A stretch of 64,000 nucleotides of DNA, taken from the NCBI GenBank assembly GCA_963754045.1, contig CAVWEN010000002.1, positions 1,116,001-1,180,000 on the forward strand, read 5' to 3'. A program made the position numbers and the translations under genes. Under the pieces are notes generated by a model. The model was not told where the DNA came from. It was given only the letters and a program-made list of their open reading frames with translations, and made no database searches. Below, piece after piece: positions 7,202-14,805 of this stretch (within the stretch, counting starts at the first letter, position 1; each line of letters begins with the position of its first letter). This stretch comes from JALZKA01 sp963754045 (GTDB lineage: Bacteria; Actinomycetota; Thermoleophilia; Solirubrobacterales; 70-9).

Positions 7202-8782
7202 TCACTGCTTCAGCTCGAAGGAGCCGATGTCGCAGCGCCGCCCCTGCGGGCGCTTCACGCCGCGCTGGTCGCGGCCCGGACACCCCTGGTTGCGCTTGCC
7301 GCCGGCGTTGATCGCCTTGGAGCCGTCCTTCAGCGCGTGCGTCTTGGTCGGACCGCCGTTGCGCTTCAGCTTGCCGAGCTTCGGGTTCGCGTTGCGCCGG
7401 TCGCTGCCTGCCGTGAAGTCACAGCTGTTCTGGCTGTCCAGGTTGTTGCCAAGCGTCACGACGAATGCCGGAGTGTTGATGAAACAGTTGTCGCTCGGTC
7501 CCGGGGCGGCGTTCTGCGCGACCAGGGCTCCCTTGAAGAAGAGGTGAGGAGGTGGGAACGTCATCGAGTCGTCGGTCCCCTCGTAGATGCCACCGCCCTC
7601 GATCGCCGCGGTGTTGCGCGCGATCGTCGTGAAGCGAATTCGCAGCTCGACGAAGAAGTCCGCGTAGACGCCGCCGCCTCGTGGTGCGCGGTTACCGCTG
7701 ATCGTGCTGTTGGTGATGTTCAGCACCGGGTCATTCTGGACATAGATACCGCCGCCGCCCTGGTCCGCCGATCCGGCGCGGTTGCCGCTGATCGTGGTGT
7801 CCTTGATGTTCAGGGTCGAGTTGTTCTGCTGGAAGATCCCGCCGCCGTGTGAGAAGTCCGTGGACGGCGTCCGGTTACCCGCGATCGTCGAATCGGTGAT
7901 CGACATGAGCGCGTCGTTCTGGTGGAAGATGCCGCCGCCGCGCGCGAAGTCGCCCTCAGTGCGGTTGTTGGCGACGATCACGCGCGCGATCGTCATTCGC
8001 GCCTCGTTCTGGTTGTAGATGCCACCGCCGTCACCGCCGTCGAATGCCGCGTTGTTGGCGACGACGGAGCGTTTGAGGCTGAGGATCGCTTCGTTCTGGT
8101 TATAGATCCCGCCGCCTCCAGACCCGGCCCGGTTGCCGGTGATGCGCAGGCGGACCAGGTTCGCTCTCGCCTCATTCTGGTTGTAGACCGCCCCGCCGCG
8201 GGCGGACGCAAAATTGCCGACGAGCTTGGCCCGCTTGATGCTCATCACGCCCGCGTCCTGATTCTCGATCGCGCCACCCTGGTTGCCGGCGAAGTTCGAC
8301 AGCAGCTTCGCGTTCGAGATGCTCAGCCGCCCTCCGTTGCGGATCGCGCCACCCCCGCCCGACGTGTTGCCGTCGCGGAGGGTGAGGTTGCTCAGCCCGA
8401 GCTTGCCGCCCTCGGGTACCTCGAAGATCCGGTCCACGTCGTTACCGTCGATGGTCGTGCGCTTGCGGCTCTTGCCGATGATCGTGAGCTTGCCGGAGCC
8501 GGCGACGAGGTCGAGGTCGCCCACCGCCGCTACGTCATCGTCCCCGGCCTGAGCCAGCGTGTAGCTGCCTCGGTTGAGCTTGATCGTGTCGTTGGCGCCC
8601 GTCGAATTCGCGCGGATGACCGCCTCGCGCAGCGAGCAATTGGCGGCTGTGCACCCGTTTGGGACAGGGTCGCCCTTGGCGTTGACCTTCAGGTTCGCCG
8701 CCGAGGCGCCCGTCGCGCTCACGGCACTCGCGGTCGCCATCACCACCGCAATCGTCACCAGTCTCCAGCCGCTGCCTCGCAT
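7202..8782 (-). CDS. Secreted right-handed beta-helix protein with CSLREA and choice-of-anchor Q regions
   Basis: 526 residues with a signal peptide (about 1-28, ending ASAAN). The CSLREA motif is near residue 49 (ANCSLREAVIRAN), followed by a long run of beta-helix rungs in which GG[AG][IV][YF]xQN recurs at roughly 24-28-residue spacing (ENQDAG, YNQNEA three times, HQNDA, QQNNS, VQNDP). The C-terminus from about 445 (NLDSQNSCDF to CDIGSFELKQ) fits the choice-of-anchor Q type found at the end of such proteins. Likely extracellular, possibly surface-attached and carbohydrate-interacting; enzymatic activity is not evident. A good Shine-Dalgarno (AAGGGGAG) precedes the ATG, unlike most neighbours. 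Confidence 0.85.
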   Translation of the reverse strand: MRGSGWRLVTIAVVMATASAVSATGASAANLKVNAKGDPVPNGCTAANCSLREAVIRANSTGANDTIKLNRGSYTLAQAGDDDVAAVGDLDLVAGSGKLTIIGKSRKRTTIDGNDVDRIFEVPEGGKLGLSNLTLRDGNTSGGGGAIRNGGRLSISNAKLLSNFAGNQGGAIENQDAGVMSIKRAKLVGNFASARGGAVYNQNEARANLVRLRITGNRAGSGGGGIYNQNEAILSLKRSVVANNAAFDGGDGGGIYNQNEARMTIARVIVANNRTEGDFARGGGIFHQNDALMSITDSTIAGNRTPSTDFSHGGGIFQQNNSTLNIKDTTISGNRAGSADQGGGGIYVQNDPVLNITNSTISGNRAPRGGGVYADFFVELRIRFTTIARNTAAIEGGGIYEGTDDSMTFPPPHLFFKGALVAQNAAPGPSDNCFINTPAFVVTLGNNLDSQNSCDFTAGSDRRNANPKLGKLKRNGGPTKTHALKDGSKAINAGGKRNQGCPGRDQRGVKRPQGRRCDIGSFELKQ

Positions 8783-8852
8783 GGCGCTCCCCTTCGTCGT
8801 TCCAGGCCCCTGCTCAACGTACCGCCGACCGCGCCGTCGCGCAACCCCGTCC

Positions 8853-8858
8853 TAGGAT
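8853..8858 (+). promoter_or_regulatory. -10-like TAGGAT, leaderless promoter of cysS
   Basis: TAGGAT ends exactly 6 bases before the GTG at 8865 and no Shine-Dalgarno is present. Confidence 0.55.
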
Positions 8859-8864
8859 GGCCAG

Positions 8865-10220
8865 GTGCGAGAGGTGAGGATCCGCGACACCCTGAGCGGC
8901 GCGCTGCGCACGCTCGACCCGCGCGAGCCCGGCAAGGCCGGGATCTATGCCTGCGGGCCGACCGTCTACTCCCGCATCCACGTCGGCAACGCCCGGCCGT
9001 ACGTGATCTTCATGCTCTTCCGCCGACTGCTCGAGCGCCTGGGCTACGACGCGACGCTGGTGATCAACGTCACCGATGTCAACGACAAGATCTACGACGC
9101 TGCACGTGAGGCGGGCGTCGGGTCGGTCGCCCACGCCGCGGAGATGACGCGCCTCTATCGCGCGGACACCGACCTGCTGGGGATCGGCCGTCCCGACGCC
9201 GAGCCGCTCGCAACCGAGACTATGTCCGAGATCGTCGCGCTGATCGAGGCGCTGATCGAGCGTGGGCACGCCTACGAGTCTGGCGGCGACGTCTACTTTC
9301 GCGTACGCAGCTTCGATGGCTACGGCAAGCTCTCGAACCGCAACACCGAGGAGATGGACCAGGGTGAGGAGGCCGGAACCCAGGCGCTGAAGGAGGACCC
9401 CCTTGACTTCGCCCTGTGGAAGGCCCGCAAGCCAGGCGAGGATGCGGCGTGGGACTCCCCGTGGGGGAAGGGCCGGCCCGGCTGGCACATCGAGTGCTCG
9501 GCGATGGCCGAGAAGCTGCTGGGCGCGGACTTCCTCATCCATGGCGGCGGCTTCGATCTCGTCTTTCCCCATCACGAGAACGAGATCGCACAGAGCGAGG
9601 CAGCGCGGGGTGAGCCGCTGGCCCGGATCTGGATGCACAACGGGATGATCCGGATCGCGGACAAGAAGATGTCGAAGTCAGTCGGCAACATCTTCCAGCT
9701 ATCCGAGGCGGTGGAGACCTACGGGGCGCCCGCGGTGGTGGCGTACCTCGTCTCCGGCCACTACCGCCAGCCGCTCGAGTTCTCCGAGGGGACGCTGACC
9801 GAATCGGTCGCTCGCGTCGAGCGCGTTCGAAACTTCCTGAGGGCTCCCGCTGCGGAGGGAGAGGACGACCCGGTCGCGGCTGCGGCACTCGAGGAATTCC
9901 TCGCGGCCCTGTGCGATGACTTCAACACGCCGCGAGCCCTGGCCGCGATGTTTGGTCTTATCGCCGAGGCAAACCGGCGCGCGTTGCCGGGCGCGCGCCC
10001 AGCGGTCGCGGAGATGTTGCCGTTGTTGGGCCTCGAGGGTCTGCTGGGTGCGGGTGTCGCGGGTCCGAGCCCGCAGGCGCTGGCGCTGCTGGACGAACGC
10101 GAGCACGCCCGGCGCGAGAAGGACTTTGGGCGAGCCGACGAGATTCGCGACGAGCTGGCCGCCCTCGGCTACGAGGTACGCGACTCGGTCGGCGGGGCGA
10201 CGCTCGTCCCGAAAGGCTGA
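8865..10220 (+). CDS. cysS: Cysteinyl-tRNA synthetase
   Basis: Class I aminoacyl-tRNA synthetase charging tRNA-Cys. 451 residues. The zinc Cys and HIGH-type motif are in YACGPTVYSRIHVGNARPY (about 28-46), later zinc ligands in HIECSAM and FPHHENE, and the KMSKS loop in KKMSKSVGN near residue 268. C-terminal anticodon-binding helices follow. The pathway alternative, the mycothiol enzyme MshC, is excluded by length and by the intact C-terminal domain. rlmB starts 1 base after its stop. The order cysS-rlmB-sigH is conserved in many Gram-positive-type genomes. Confidence 0.95.
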   Translation: MREVRIRDTLSGALRTLDPREPGKAGIYACGPTVYSRIHVGNARPYVIFMLFRRLLERLGYDATLVINVTDVNDKIYDAAREAGVGSVAHAAEMTRLYRADTDLLGIGRPDAEPLATETMSEIVALIEALIERGHAYESGGDVYFRVRSFDGYGKLSNRNTEEMDQGEEAGTQALKEDPLDFALWKARKPGEDAAWDSPWGKGRPGWHIECSAMAEKLLGADFLIHGGGFDLVFPHHENEIAQSEAARGEPLARIWMHNGMIRIADKKMSKSVGNIFQLSEAVETYGAPAVVAYLVSGHYRQPLEFSEGTLTESVARVERVRNFLRAPAAEGEDDPVAAAALEEFLAALCDDFNTPRALAAMFGLIAEANRRALPGARPAVAEMLPLLGLEGLLGAGVAGPSPQALALLDEREHARREKDFGRADEIRDELAALGYEVRDSVGGATLVPKG

Positions 10221-10221
10221 C

Positions 10222-10887
10222 GTGGCCGACGGGGGAGAGGTCGTCTACGGTCGCCGCCCTGTGGCCGAGGCCAAGCGTGGCAGGCGCCAGGTGCGCCGGG
10301 TCTTCACAGTCGACGATCTCGACGCCGACGCGCTCACCAAGCTTGCGGGCTCGCCAGACCACCAGGGCATCGTCGCCGAGGTGGATCCGTTTCCGTACGC
10401 CGAACCGGGCCGGCTCCTGGAGCCGCAAGACGCGCTGGTCATCGCCCTCGACGAGGTGCAGGACCCGCACAACGTTGGCGCAGTGGCGCGATCGGCGGAG
10501 GCCGCGGGCGCGACGGGTCTGATCCTCTGCGAGCGCCGGGCGGCCGGAGTCACCCCGGCCGTGTGCAAGGCCTCGGCCGGGGCGGTGGAGCATCTCCCGA
10601 TCGCACGCGTGCGCAACCTGGCCGACTGGCTCGCAGGGGCAAAGTCGCGCGAGGGCACGTGGATCTACGGGGCCGAGCGCGAGGCCGCGACTTCTTACTC
10701 CCAGGTCGACTGGGAAGGGCGCGTGGTGCTGGTGCTGGGCAGCGAGGGGAAGGGGATCCGGCCGCGTGTCGCCGCAGCCTGCGACCAACTCGTATCGATC
10801 CCGCTGCGGGGCAACGTCTCGTCGCTCAACATCTCCGCCGCAGCCGCCGTGCTCCTGTTCGAGGTCGTGCGCCGCCGCCCGGCGTAG
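10222..10887 (+). CDS. rlmB: TrmH-family 23S rRNA (guanosine 2'-O)-methyltransferase
   Basis: 221 residues from GTG 10222, one base after cysS. SPOUT methyltransferase motifs are all visible: DEVQDPHNVGAVARSAEAAG (motif 1), VLVLGSEGKGIRP (motif 2) and IPLRGNVSSLNISAAAAVLL (motif 3, the knot binding SAM). An N-terminal L30e-like RNA-binding segment (GRRPVAEAKRGRRQVRRVF) is short. The target is probably G2251 of 23S rRNA as in RlmB, by family and by its place between cysS and sigH. The open frame continues upstream to 9916 inside cysS but that part is out of frame with cysS and has no homology. Confidence 0.92.
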   Translation: MADGGEVVYGRRPVAEAKRGRRQVRRVFTVDDLDADALTKLAGSPDHQGIVAEVDPFPYAEPGRLLEPQDALVIALDEVQDPHNVGAVARSAEAAGATGLILCERRAAGVTPAVCKASAGAVEHLPIARVRNLADWLAGAKSREGTWIYGAEREAATSYSQVDWEGRVVLVLGSEGKGIRPRVAAACDQLVSIPLRGNVSSLNISAAAAVLLFEVVRRRPA

Positions 10888-10922
10888 CTCCACGCGGCGA
10901 AATATCAGCGCCCCCGGACGGA

Positions 10923-10939
10923 GGTTGCCGCCTGCAACC
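10923..10939 (+). terminator. Small hairpin downstream of rlmB
   Basis: GGTTGC and GCAACC form a 6-bp stem around a 5-base loop, 36 bases after the rlmB stop and before the sigH promoter. No U-run follows, so termination is only possible, not shown. Confidence 0.3.
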
Positions 10940-10963
10940 GAACTTGCAATAACCAGTCACGGG

Positions 10964-10993
10964 TTGACAGAACTACGCCGGTGGGGCTATTGT
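10964..10993 (+). promoter_or_regulatory. Sigma-70-type promoter of sigH-like gene (TTGACA-18-TATTGT)
   Basis: TTGACA at 10964-10969 and TATTGT at 10988-10993 are separated by 18 bases. It is the best consensus promoter in the window and predicts transcription starting near 11000, leaving a leader of about 115 bases before the chosen ATG at 11116. This differs from the leaderless arrangement elsewhere. Confidence 0.75.
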
Positions 10994-10999
10994 GCGTTC

Positions 11000-11115
11000 G
11001 CATAAGGGTGAACTAAAGGTCGAGGCACGATCTGCCGATCACTCTTATGTCAAGAGAGGGGCGCCCGCTGGGAGGCAACCGGCGCCACGGATTTCCGAAG
11101 GAAGGAATCGTGGCT
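11000..11115 (+). promoter_or_regulatory. Structured 5' leader of sigH, riboswitch-like
   Basis: The predicted leader contains a CTCTT/AAGAG hairpin (11042-11056), a GGCGCC/GGCGCC stem (11060-11065 with 11081-11086) enclosing GGGAGGCAACC, and a segment ATCGTG (11107-11112) that can pair either with CACGAT at 11026-11031 or, as CCACG/CGTGG plus ATT/AAT, with 11086-11093. The second pairing brackets the purine-rich ribosome binding region (GAAGGAAGG). Spelling such as CTTAT..AAGAGAGG and GGCAACCGG recalls SAM-binding S-box RNAs, but the full S-box layout is not present, so the ligand and even the regulatory role are unproven. Confidence 0.4.
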
Positions 11116-11805
11116 ATGTCTACCCAAGCAGCAGTTCAAACAGCAACTCCGGCCGCGGCGGCAATGAGCAGCCGTCGCTCTGAGGCTCAACCCGAGCTTG
11201 ATGATCACTATCTCGTCGCTCTCGCCAAACGGGGAAGCGCCGACGCATACGAGCGACTGATCAAGCGCTACCGCGGTTTCGTGCGGTTGAAGGCCTCGTC
11301 GTACTTCATGCTCGGAGGCGACTCCGAGGATCTGATCCAGGAGGGATTGGTCGGGCTCTACAAGGCCATCCGCGACTATCGCACCGATCGTGAGTCGAGC
11401 TTTCGCAACTTCGCCGAGCTCTGCATCACGCGCCAGATCATCACCGCGGTGAAGACGGCGAGTCGCAACAAGCACGCACCGTTGAATCAGTACGTGTCGT
11501 TCGCGCAGTCGCCGGCCGCCTCGGGCGAGTCGGACACGACACTGGAGGAAGTGCTCCCGGGCCCGATCTCCGACGATCCAGCCGATCGCGTGATCGCGAC
11601 CGAGGAACTCTCCAGCCTGGTCGCATGCCTGTCGAGCGTCCTCTCCGAGCTCGAGAGCCGCGTCCTGTCGCTCTACCTCGACGGCTACAGCTACGAGGTC
11701 GTCGCCGAGCGCCTGGAATGCGACACGAAGACGGTCGACAACGCCCTGCAGCGAGTCAAGCGCAAGGTCGCACAGCACTTGGGCGAGCGCGAAGTTCTGC
11801 TGTAG
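11116..11805 (+). CDS. sigH: Sigma-70 family RNA polymerase sigma factor, SigH/Spo0H-like
   Basis: 229 residues from ATG 11116. Region 2 (YERLIKRYRGFVRLKASSYF, then GGDSEDLIQEGLVGLYKAIRDY) and region 4 with a helix-turn-helix (YSYEVVAERLECDTKTVDNA) are clear; region 3 is missing or short, as in sporulation-type SigH proteins. Position after cysS-rlmB is the syntenic place of Bacillus sigH. It directs RNA polymerase to a regulon that cannot be named here. The frame is open to ATG 11047, but that codon has no ribosome binding site, while 11116 has GAAGGAAGG about 10 bases upstream. Expression is probably set by the strong promoter and structured leader described above. Confidence 0.88.
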   Translation: MSTQAAVQTATPAAAAMSSRRSEAQPELDDHYLVALAKRGSADAYERLIKRYRGFVRLKASSYFMLGGDSEDLIQEGLVGLYKAIRDYRTDRESSFRNFAELCITRQIITAVKTASRNKHAPLNQYVSFAQSPAASGESDTTLEEVLPGPISDDPADRVIATEELSSLVACLSSVLSELESRVLSLYLDGYSYEVVAERLECDTKTVDNALQRVKRKVAQHLGEREVLL

Positions 11806-11867
11806 GACAAACTCCGCCGGCTGCTCCGCCTCGCGTCCGCCGCCGTCGGGCGAGAGGGCGCGTTAGC

Positions 11868-11882
11868 CGACCCGGCGGGTCG
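11868..11882 (+). terminator. Hairpin between sigH and tRNA-Thr
   Basis: CGACCC and GGGTCG pair around GGC, directly before the TAGGGT -10-like element of the tRNA. It could end sigH transcription or simply lie in the promoter spacer; no U-tract is seen. Confidence 0.35.
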
Positions 11883-11888
11883 TAGGGT
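11883..11888 (+). promoter_or_regulatory. -10-like TAGGGT upstream of tRNA-Thr
   Basis: TAGGGT ends 8 bases before the first base of the tRNA, the right distance for transcription starting at the mature 5' end or a few bases earlier. No convincing -35 is seen. Confidence 0.45.
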
Positions 11889-11896
11889 TTCTGTGC

Positions 11897-11969
11897 GCCC
11901 GGGTAGCTCAATTGGCAGAGCACCTGATTTGTAATCAGAAGGCTGCGGGTTCAAGTCCCGCCCCGGGCT
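11897..11969 (+). tRNA. trnT-UGU: tRNA-Thr, anticodon TGT
   Basis: A full cloverleaf of 73 bases can be folded by eye. Acceptor GCCCGGG (11897-11903) pairs with CCCGGGC (11962-11968), D stem GCTC/GAGC, anticodon loop TTTGTAA (11928-11934) with anticodon TGT at 11930-11932, and T arm GCGGG-TTCAAGT-CCCGC (11945-11961). The discriminator is T11969 and CCA is not encoded. The outermost anticodon-stem pair is a C-A mismatch (11923/11939). UGU reads ACA and, with wobble, other Thr codons. The next coding frame begins at 11971, one base after the tRNA. Confidence 0.95.
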
Positions 11970-11970
11970 C

Positions 11971-12984
11971 TTGGCGAAGGCGACCGAGGACTTCACCTGG
12001 CGAGACGGGGAGCGCACCGTCGTCTTCCGGGAGGGCGCGATCCTCGACGCCCCCGAGGCGCTCGCGTTCGACGGCTGGGGCGGCTACGAGCTGCTGAGCA
12101 CCCAGCGGGCGCTGACCAACGCTCCCATCGGGCTGATCAACGACGCCGTCGCCGTGCACGAGGTGGAGGCCGGCCCAGTCAACGAGCTGGCAGGCGTCCT
12201 CTACGACCGGGTCAAAGGCGAGCGGATCGTCGCGCTCGGTGGCGGCCGGGTGATCGACACCGCGAAGGCGATCGCAGCGGTGAAGGGGGGCAGTGTCACG
12301 GCGATGCCGACAACCCTCTCGGGGGCCGAGATGACGGCCATCCATCGCCTGCCCCAGGGCCACACCGCGAATCGGCTGGTCCGTCCCGGGCGCGTGTTCG
12401 CCGACCCCGTGGCGATGACCGGCCTCGACGATCACTCGCTGCGGGCGAGCGCGATGAACGCCCTGGCTCACGGGGCCGACTCGCTCTATACGCCGCTTGC
12501 CAACCCCCTCTCACGCCTGGCCGCGCTGCGTGGGGCAAAGCTGATCGCCACCGCACTCGACGGCGACGCGCTGGCTCCCGCCGACCGCCGGGAGCTGGCT
12601 CTCGGTTCGCTGCTCTGCTCCTACGCGCTGGACTCGGCGCTGTTTTCGCTCCACCATGTGATCTGCCAGACGCTCGTGCGGACGCTGTGCACTCCGCACG
12701 CGGAAACGAACGCCGCGATCCTGCCACGCGCCATCGAGGCGCTGATCCCACGCGTGCCCGTGCAGATGACCGATCTGGCCCGCGCCCTCGGCACCAAGCG
12801 CGGCGAGATGGTGACACGGATCGAACACCTTGCGGGGGGTCGCAGGCAGTTGGGCGAGCTCGGCGCCGACCGCGCAGACCTCGATGCAGCGCTCGACGGC
12901 ATCCTCGATCGCGGCGAACTGGGGATGACCCCCGACGCACCGGACCGTGACGAGTTGCGCGCCCTGATCGAATCCGCCTGGTAG
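11971..12984 (+). CDS. Iron-containing alcohol dehydrogenase family, maleylacetate reductase-like
   Basis: 337 residues of the group III (iron-type) dehydrogenase fold. The NAD(P)-binding loop GGGRVIDTAKAIAA is near residue 90, followed by MPTTLSGAEMT. Metal-ligand segments NALAHGADSLY, LHHVICQTL and TPHAETNA match the His positions of maleylacetate reductases more than those of simple alcohol dehydrogenases. Substrate is therefore uncertain; no aromatic-degradation genes are nearby. The TTG at 11971 starts one base after the tRNA, so the mRNA may be made by read-through and processing of the tRNA transcript. A strong inverted repeat follows the stop. Confidence 0.75.
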   Translation: MAKATEDFTWRDGERTVVFREGAILDAPEALAFDGWGGYELLSTQRALTNAPIGLINDAVAVHEVEAGPVNELAGVLYDRVKGERIVALGGGRVIDTAKAIAAVKGGSVTAMPTTLSGAEMTAIHRLPQGHTANRLVRPGRVFADPVAMTGLDDHSLRASAMNALAHGADSLYTPLANPLSRLAALRGAKLIATALDGDALAPADRRELALGSLLCSYALDSALFSLHHVICQTLVRTLCTPHAETNAAILPRAIEALIPRVPVQMTDLARALGTKRGEMVTRIEHLAGGRRQLGELGADRADLDAALDGILDRGELGMTPDAPDRDELRALIESAW

Positions 12985-12988
12985 ATGT

Positions 12989-13032
12989 GAACGTCGCTCG
13001 CGGCCCTGTCTGGCATGTAGCGAGCGACGTTC
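12989..13032 (+). terminator. Perfect 13-bp inverted repeat downstream of the dehydrogenase gene
   Basis: GAACGTCGCTCGC (12989-13001) and GCGAGCGACGTTC (13020-13032) form a perfect 13-bp stem around an 18-base loop, beginning 5 bases after the dehydrogenase stop. There is no U-tract, which is common for actinobacterial terminators. It could alternatively be an operator for the gene at 13084. Confidence 0.5.
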
Positions 13033-13083
13033 GCTTTCGGGGTCACCTGGTAACCACGGGCTGCCAGGCGTGTAGCCATCTCG

Positions 13084-14796
13084 ATGGAGGACGGAACCCG
13101 GACCTCGGCGCCGCCGCGCGCCGATGACGTGATCAGCGACGAGCGCTTCCACGCGTATCACCGCTTCGCGCGCGAACATGGGGTCAACCGGCTCGTCTAC
13201 ACGGTCGTCCGGCTCTTCTTCGTTCCCGCCTTCTTGATCTGGTTCCGGCTCGACCGCCAGGGCCGAGAGCACGCCAGGGTCGACGGCGGGCTCGTCGTTG
13301 CGTCCAATCACCGCAGCTTCCTCGACCCGTTCGTGATCGGCGCCCTACTCCCGTGGCGTCGCCAGATCCAGTTCGTGGCCAAGGTCGAGCTGTTCGAACC
13401 CCGCTGGCAGGCCTGGTTTTTGAATCGGCTGGGCGCCTTCCCGATCCGCCGCGGCCAGTCCGACGAGATGGCGATGGAGACCGCGCGGCGCGCGGTTGAA
13501 CGCGGTGGGACCGTGGTCATCTTTCCCGAGGGCACACGGATCCGGCAGGGTGCGCTCGCCCGTCCCAAGCGCGGCGTCGGACGTCTTGCGCTCGAGACTG
13601 GCGCCCAGGTGCTGCCGGTCGCCGTGATCGGAAGCGAACACGTCCGCAGCGGCTGGCGGATCAGGCCGAAGAAGGTTCGCCTGCGGGCCGGCACGCCCAT
13701 GGCCTTCCCGCAAACCGAGAAGCCGTCGCCCAGCCTCGCGGCGAGCGTGACCGACCGGATCTGGCCGAACATCGAGCTGCAGTGGGAGTATCTGGGGGGA
13801 CTGCCGCCGCTCCGCAAGGCGGCGGTGATCGGGGCCGGCAGCTGGGGCACCGCGGTCGCCGTATTGCTCGCGCGCGGCGGTCTCGAGGTCCAGCTCGGCA
13901 CGCGCTCCGACGAGAAGGCGGCCGAGATCGAGCGTAAGCGCGAGAACGAGGCCTACCTGCCCGGCGTAAAGCTTCCCGAGGATCTTCAGGTCAAGCGCGC
14001 CGCCGACATCGAGTTGGCGGGCTGCGACCTGATCTGTCTCGCGGTGCCGTCGAAGGCGATGCCGCAGGCCGTCGGCACGTTCGCCGACCGCATCGGATCG
14101 CGCGCGTCGGTGCTGCTGCTGACCAAGGGCCTGATCCAGCCAATGGGGTTGTTGCCGACCGAATACGTCGCCGAGCGAGTCCGCGCCCGGGCGATCGCCT
14201 GCCTCGGCGGTCCCGCGCACGCACGTGAGGCCGCCGCCGGAATGGCCGCCCTCGTGTTGGGCTCCGCCGATGCCGACCTGCGCGCCCAGCTCGGCGAGGT
14301 CTTTGACCGCGCGGGGCTGGTCTGCGAGCGGACCGACGACGTGGCCGGAGTGGAGATGGCGGGCGTCGCCAAGAACGCTGCCGCACTCGCTGCTGCAGCC
14401 GCCGAGCCCCATGGCTTGAACGCGGCGGGCATCGCCGCAGCCGGAATCTGGGACGAGTGCATCGGCTACGCGGTCTCCAAGGGGGCTCGCATCGACACCT
14501 TCGCGGGGCTCGCCGGCGTCGGCGATCTCACCGCCACCGTCCTTGCGCCGGGTAGTCGCAACCGCCGAGCTGGTGAGCTGCTCGGGAAGGGCGTCCCTGC
14601 AGAACAGATCCCCGCCAGGATCGGCCAGGCATCCGAGGGACTCGATTCGGTGCCGTTGATCGCCGAGACGGTGCTGCGTGCCGGGGCCGAGGCGCGGCGG
14701 CTGGAGGGACTCGCGGCTCTGATCGCCGGAGAGATCGAGGCCAGCGAATGGGTAGCGGGTTTGCGACGGGCCGAGCGGGCCAGGAAGGCGGCGTAG
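13084..14796 (+). CDS. PlsC acyltransferase - GpsA glycerol-3-phosphate dehydrogenase fusion
   Basis: One uninterrupted frame of 570 residues with two complete domains. Residues about 30-240 are a 1-acylglycerol-3-phosphate acyltransferase: VASNHRSFLDP near 76 supplies the HX4D catalytic pair and FPEGTRI near 148 the acceptor-binding motif. Residues about 245-565 are NAD(P)-dependent glycerol-3-phosphate dehydrogenase: VIGAGSWGTAVAV near 247, the catalytic lysine in VAKNAAALAAAA near 430, and GVGDLTATVLAPGSRNRR near 478. The protein would couple sn-glycerol-3-phosphate synthesis with an acylation step of phospholipid synthesis at the membrane (inference). Its TAG stop is the start of a TAGGCT hexamer serving the next gene. 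Confidence 0.9.
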   Translation: MEDGTRTSAPPRADDVISDERFHAYHRFAREHGVNRLVYTVVRLFFVPAFLIWFRLDRQGREHARVDGGLVVASNHRSFLDPFVIGALLPWRRQIQFVAKVELFEPRWQAWFLNRLGAFPIRRGQSDEMAMETARRAVERGGTVVIFPEGTRIRQGALARPKRGVGRLALETGAQVLPVAVIGSEHVRSGWRIRPKKVRLRAGTPMAFPQTEKPSPSLAASVTDRIWPNIELQWEYLGGLPPLRKAAVIGAGSWGTAVAVLLARGGLEVQLGTRSDEKAAEIERKRENEAYLPGVKLPEDLQVKRAADIELAGCDLICLAVPSKAMPQAVGTFADRIGSRASVLLLTKGLIQPMGLLPTEYVAERVRARAIACLGGPAHAREAAAGMAALVLGSADADLRAQLGEVFDRAGLVCERTDDVAGVEMAGVAKNAAALAAAAAEPHGLNAAGIAAAGIWDECIGYAVSKGARIDTFAGLAGVGDLTATVLAPGSRNRRAGELLGKGVPAEQIPARIGQASEGLDSVPLIAETVLRAGAEARRLEGLAALIAGEIEASEWVAGLRRAERARKAA

Positions 14797-14799
14797 GCT
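14794..14799 (+). promoter_or_regulatory. -10-like TAGGCT, leaderless promoter of ECF sigma gene
   Basis: TAGGCT ends 6 bases before the GTG at 14806. Its first three bases are the TAG stop codon of the preceding fusion gene, so the two functions share sequence. Confidence 0.5.
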
Positions 14800-14805
14800 T
14801 GCCCG

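Noticed and set aside
6731..7852. 373-codon plus-strand open frame
   Set aside because: Opposite the acyltransferase and beta-helix genes, both of which have clear family motifs; no motif on this strand.
11042..11086. Confident call of a SAM-I riboswitch
   Set aside because: Only short pieces of the S-box consensus fit and the conserved 3' half is not found, so it is reported only as riboswitch-like.
11047..11115. Upstream ATG for the SigH-like protein
   Set aside because: No ribosome binding site, and the extra 23 residues are encoded by the structured leader. Kept only as a low-probability alternative.
13002..13019. Attenuator peptide or small RNA in the loop of the 12989 inverted repeat
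   Set aside because: Loop is only 18 bases with no start codon context or promoter.
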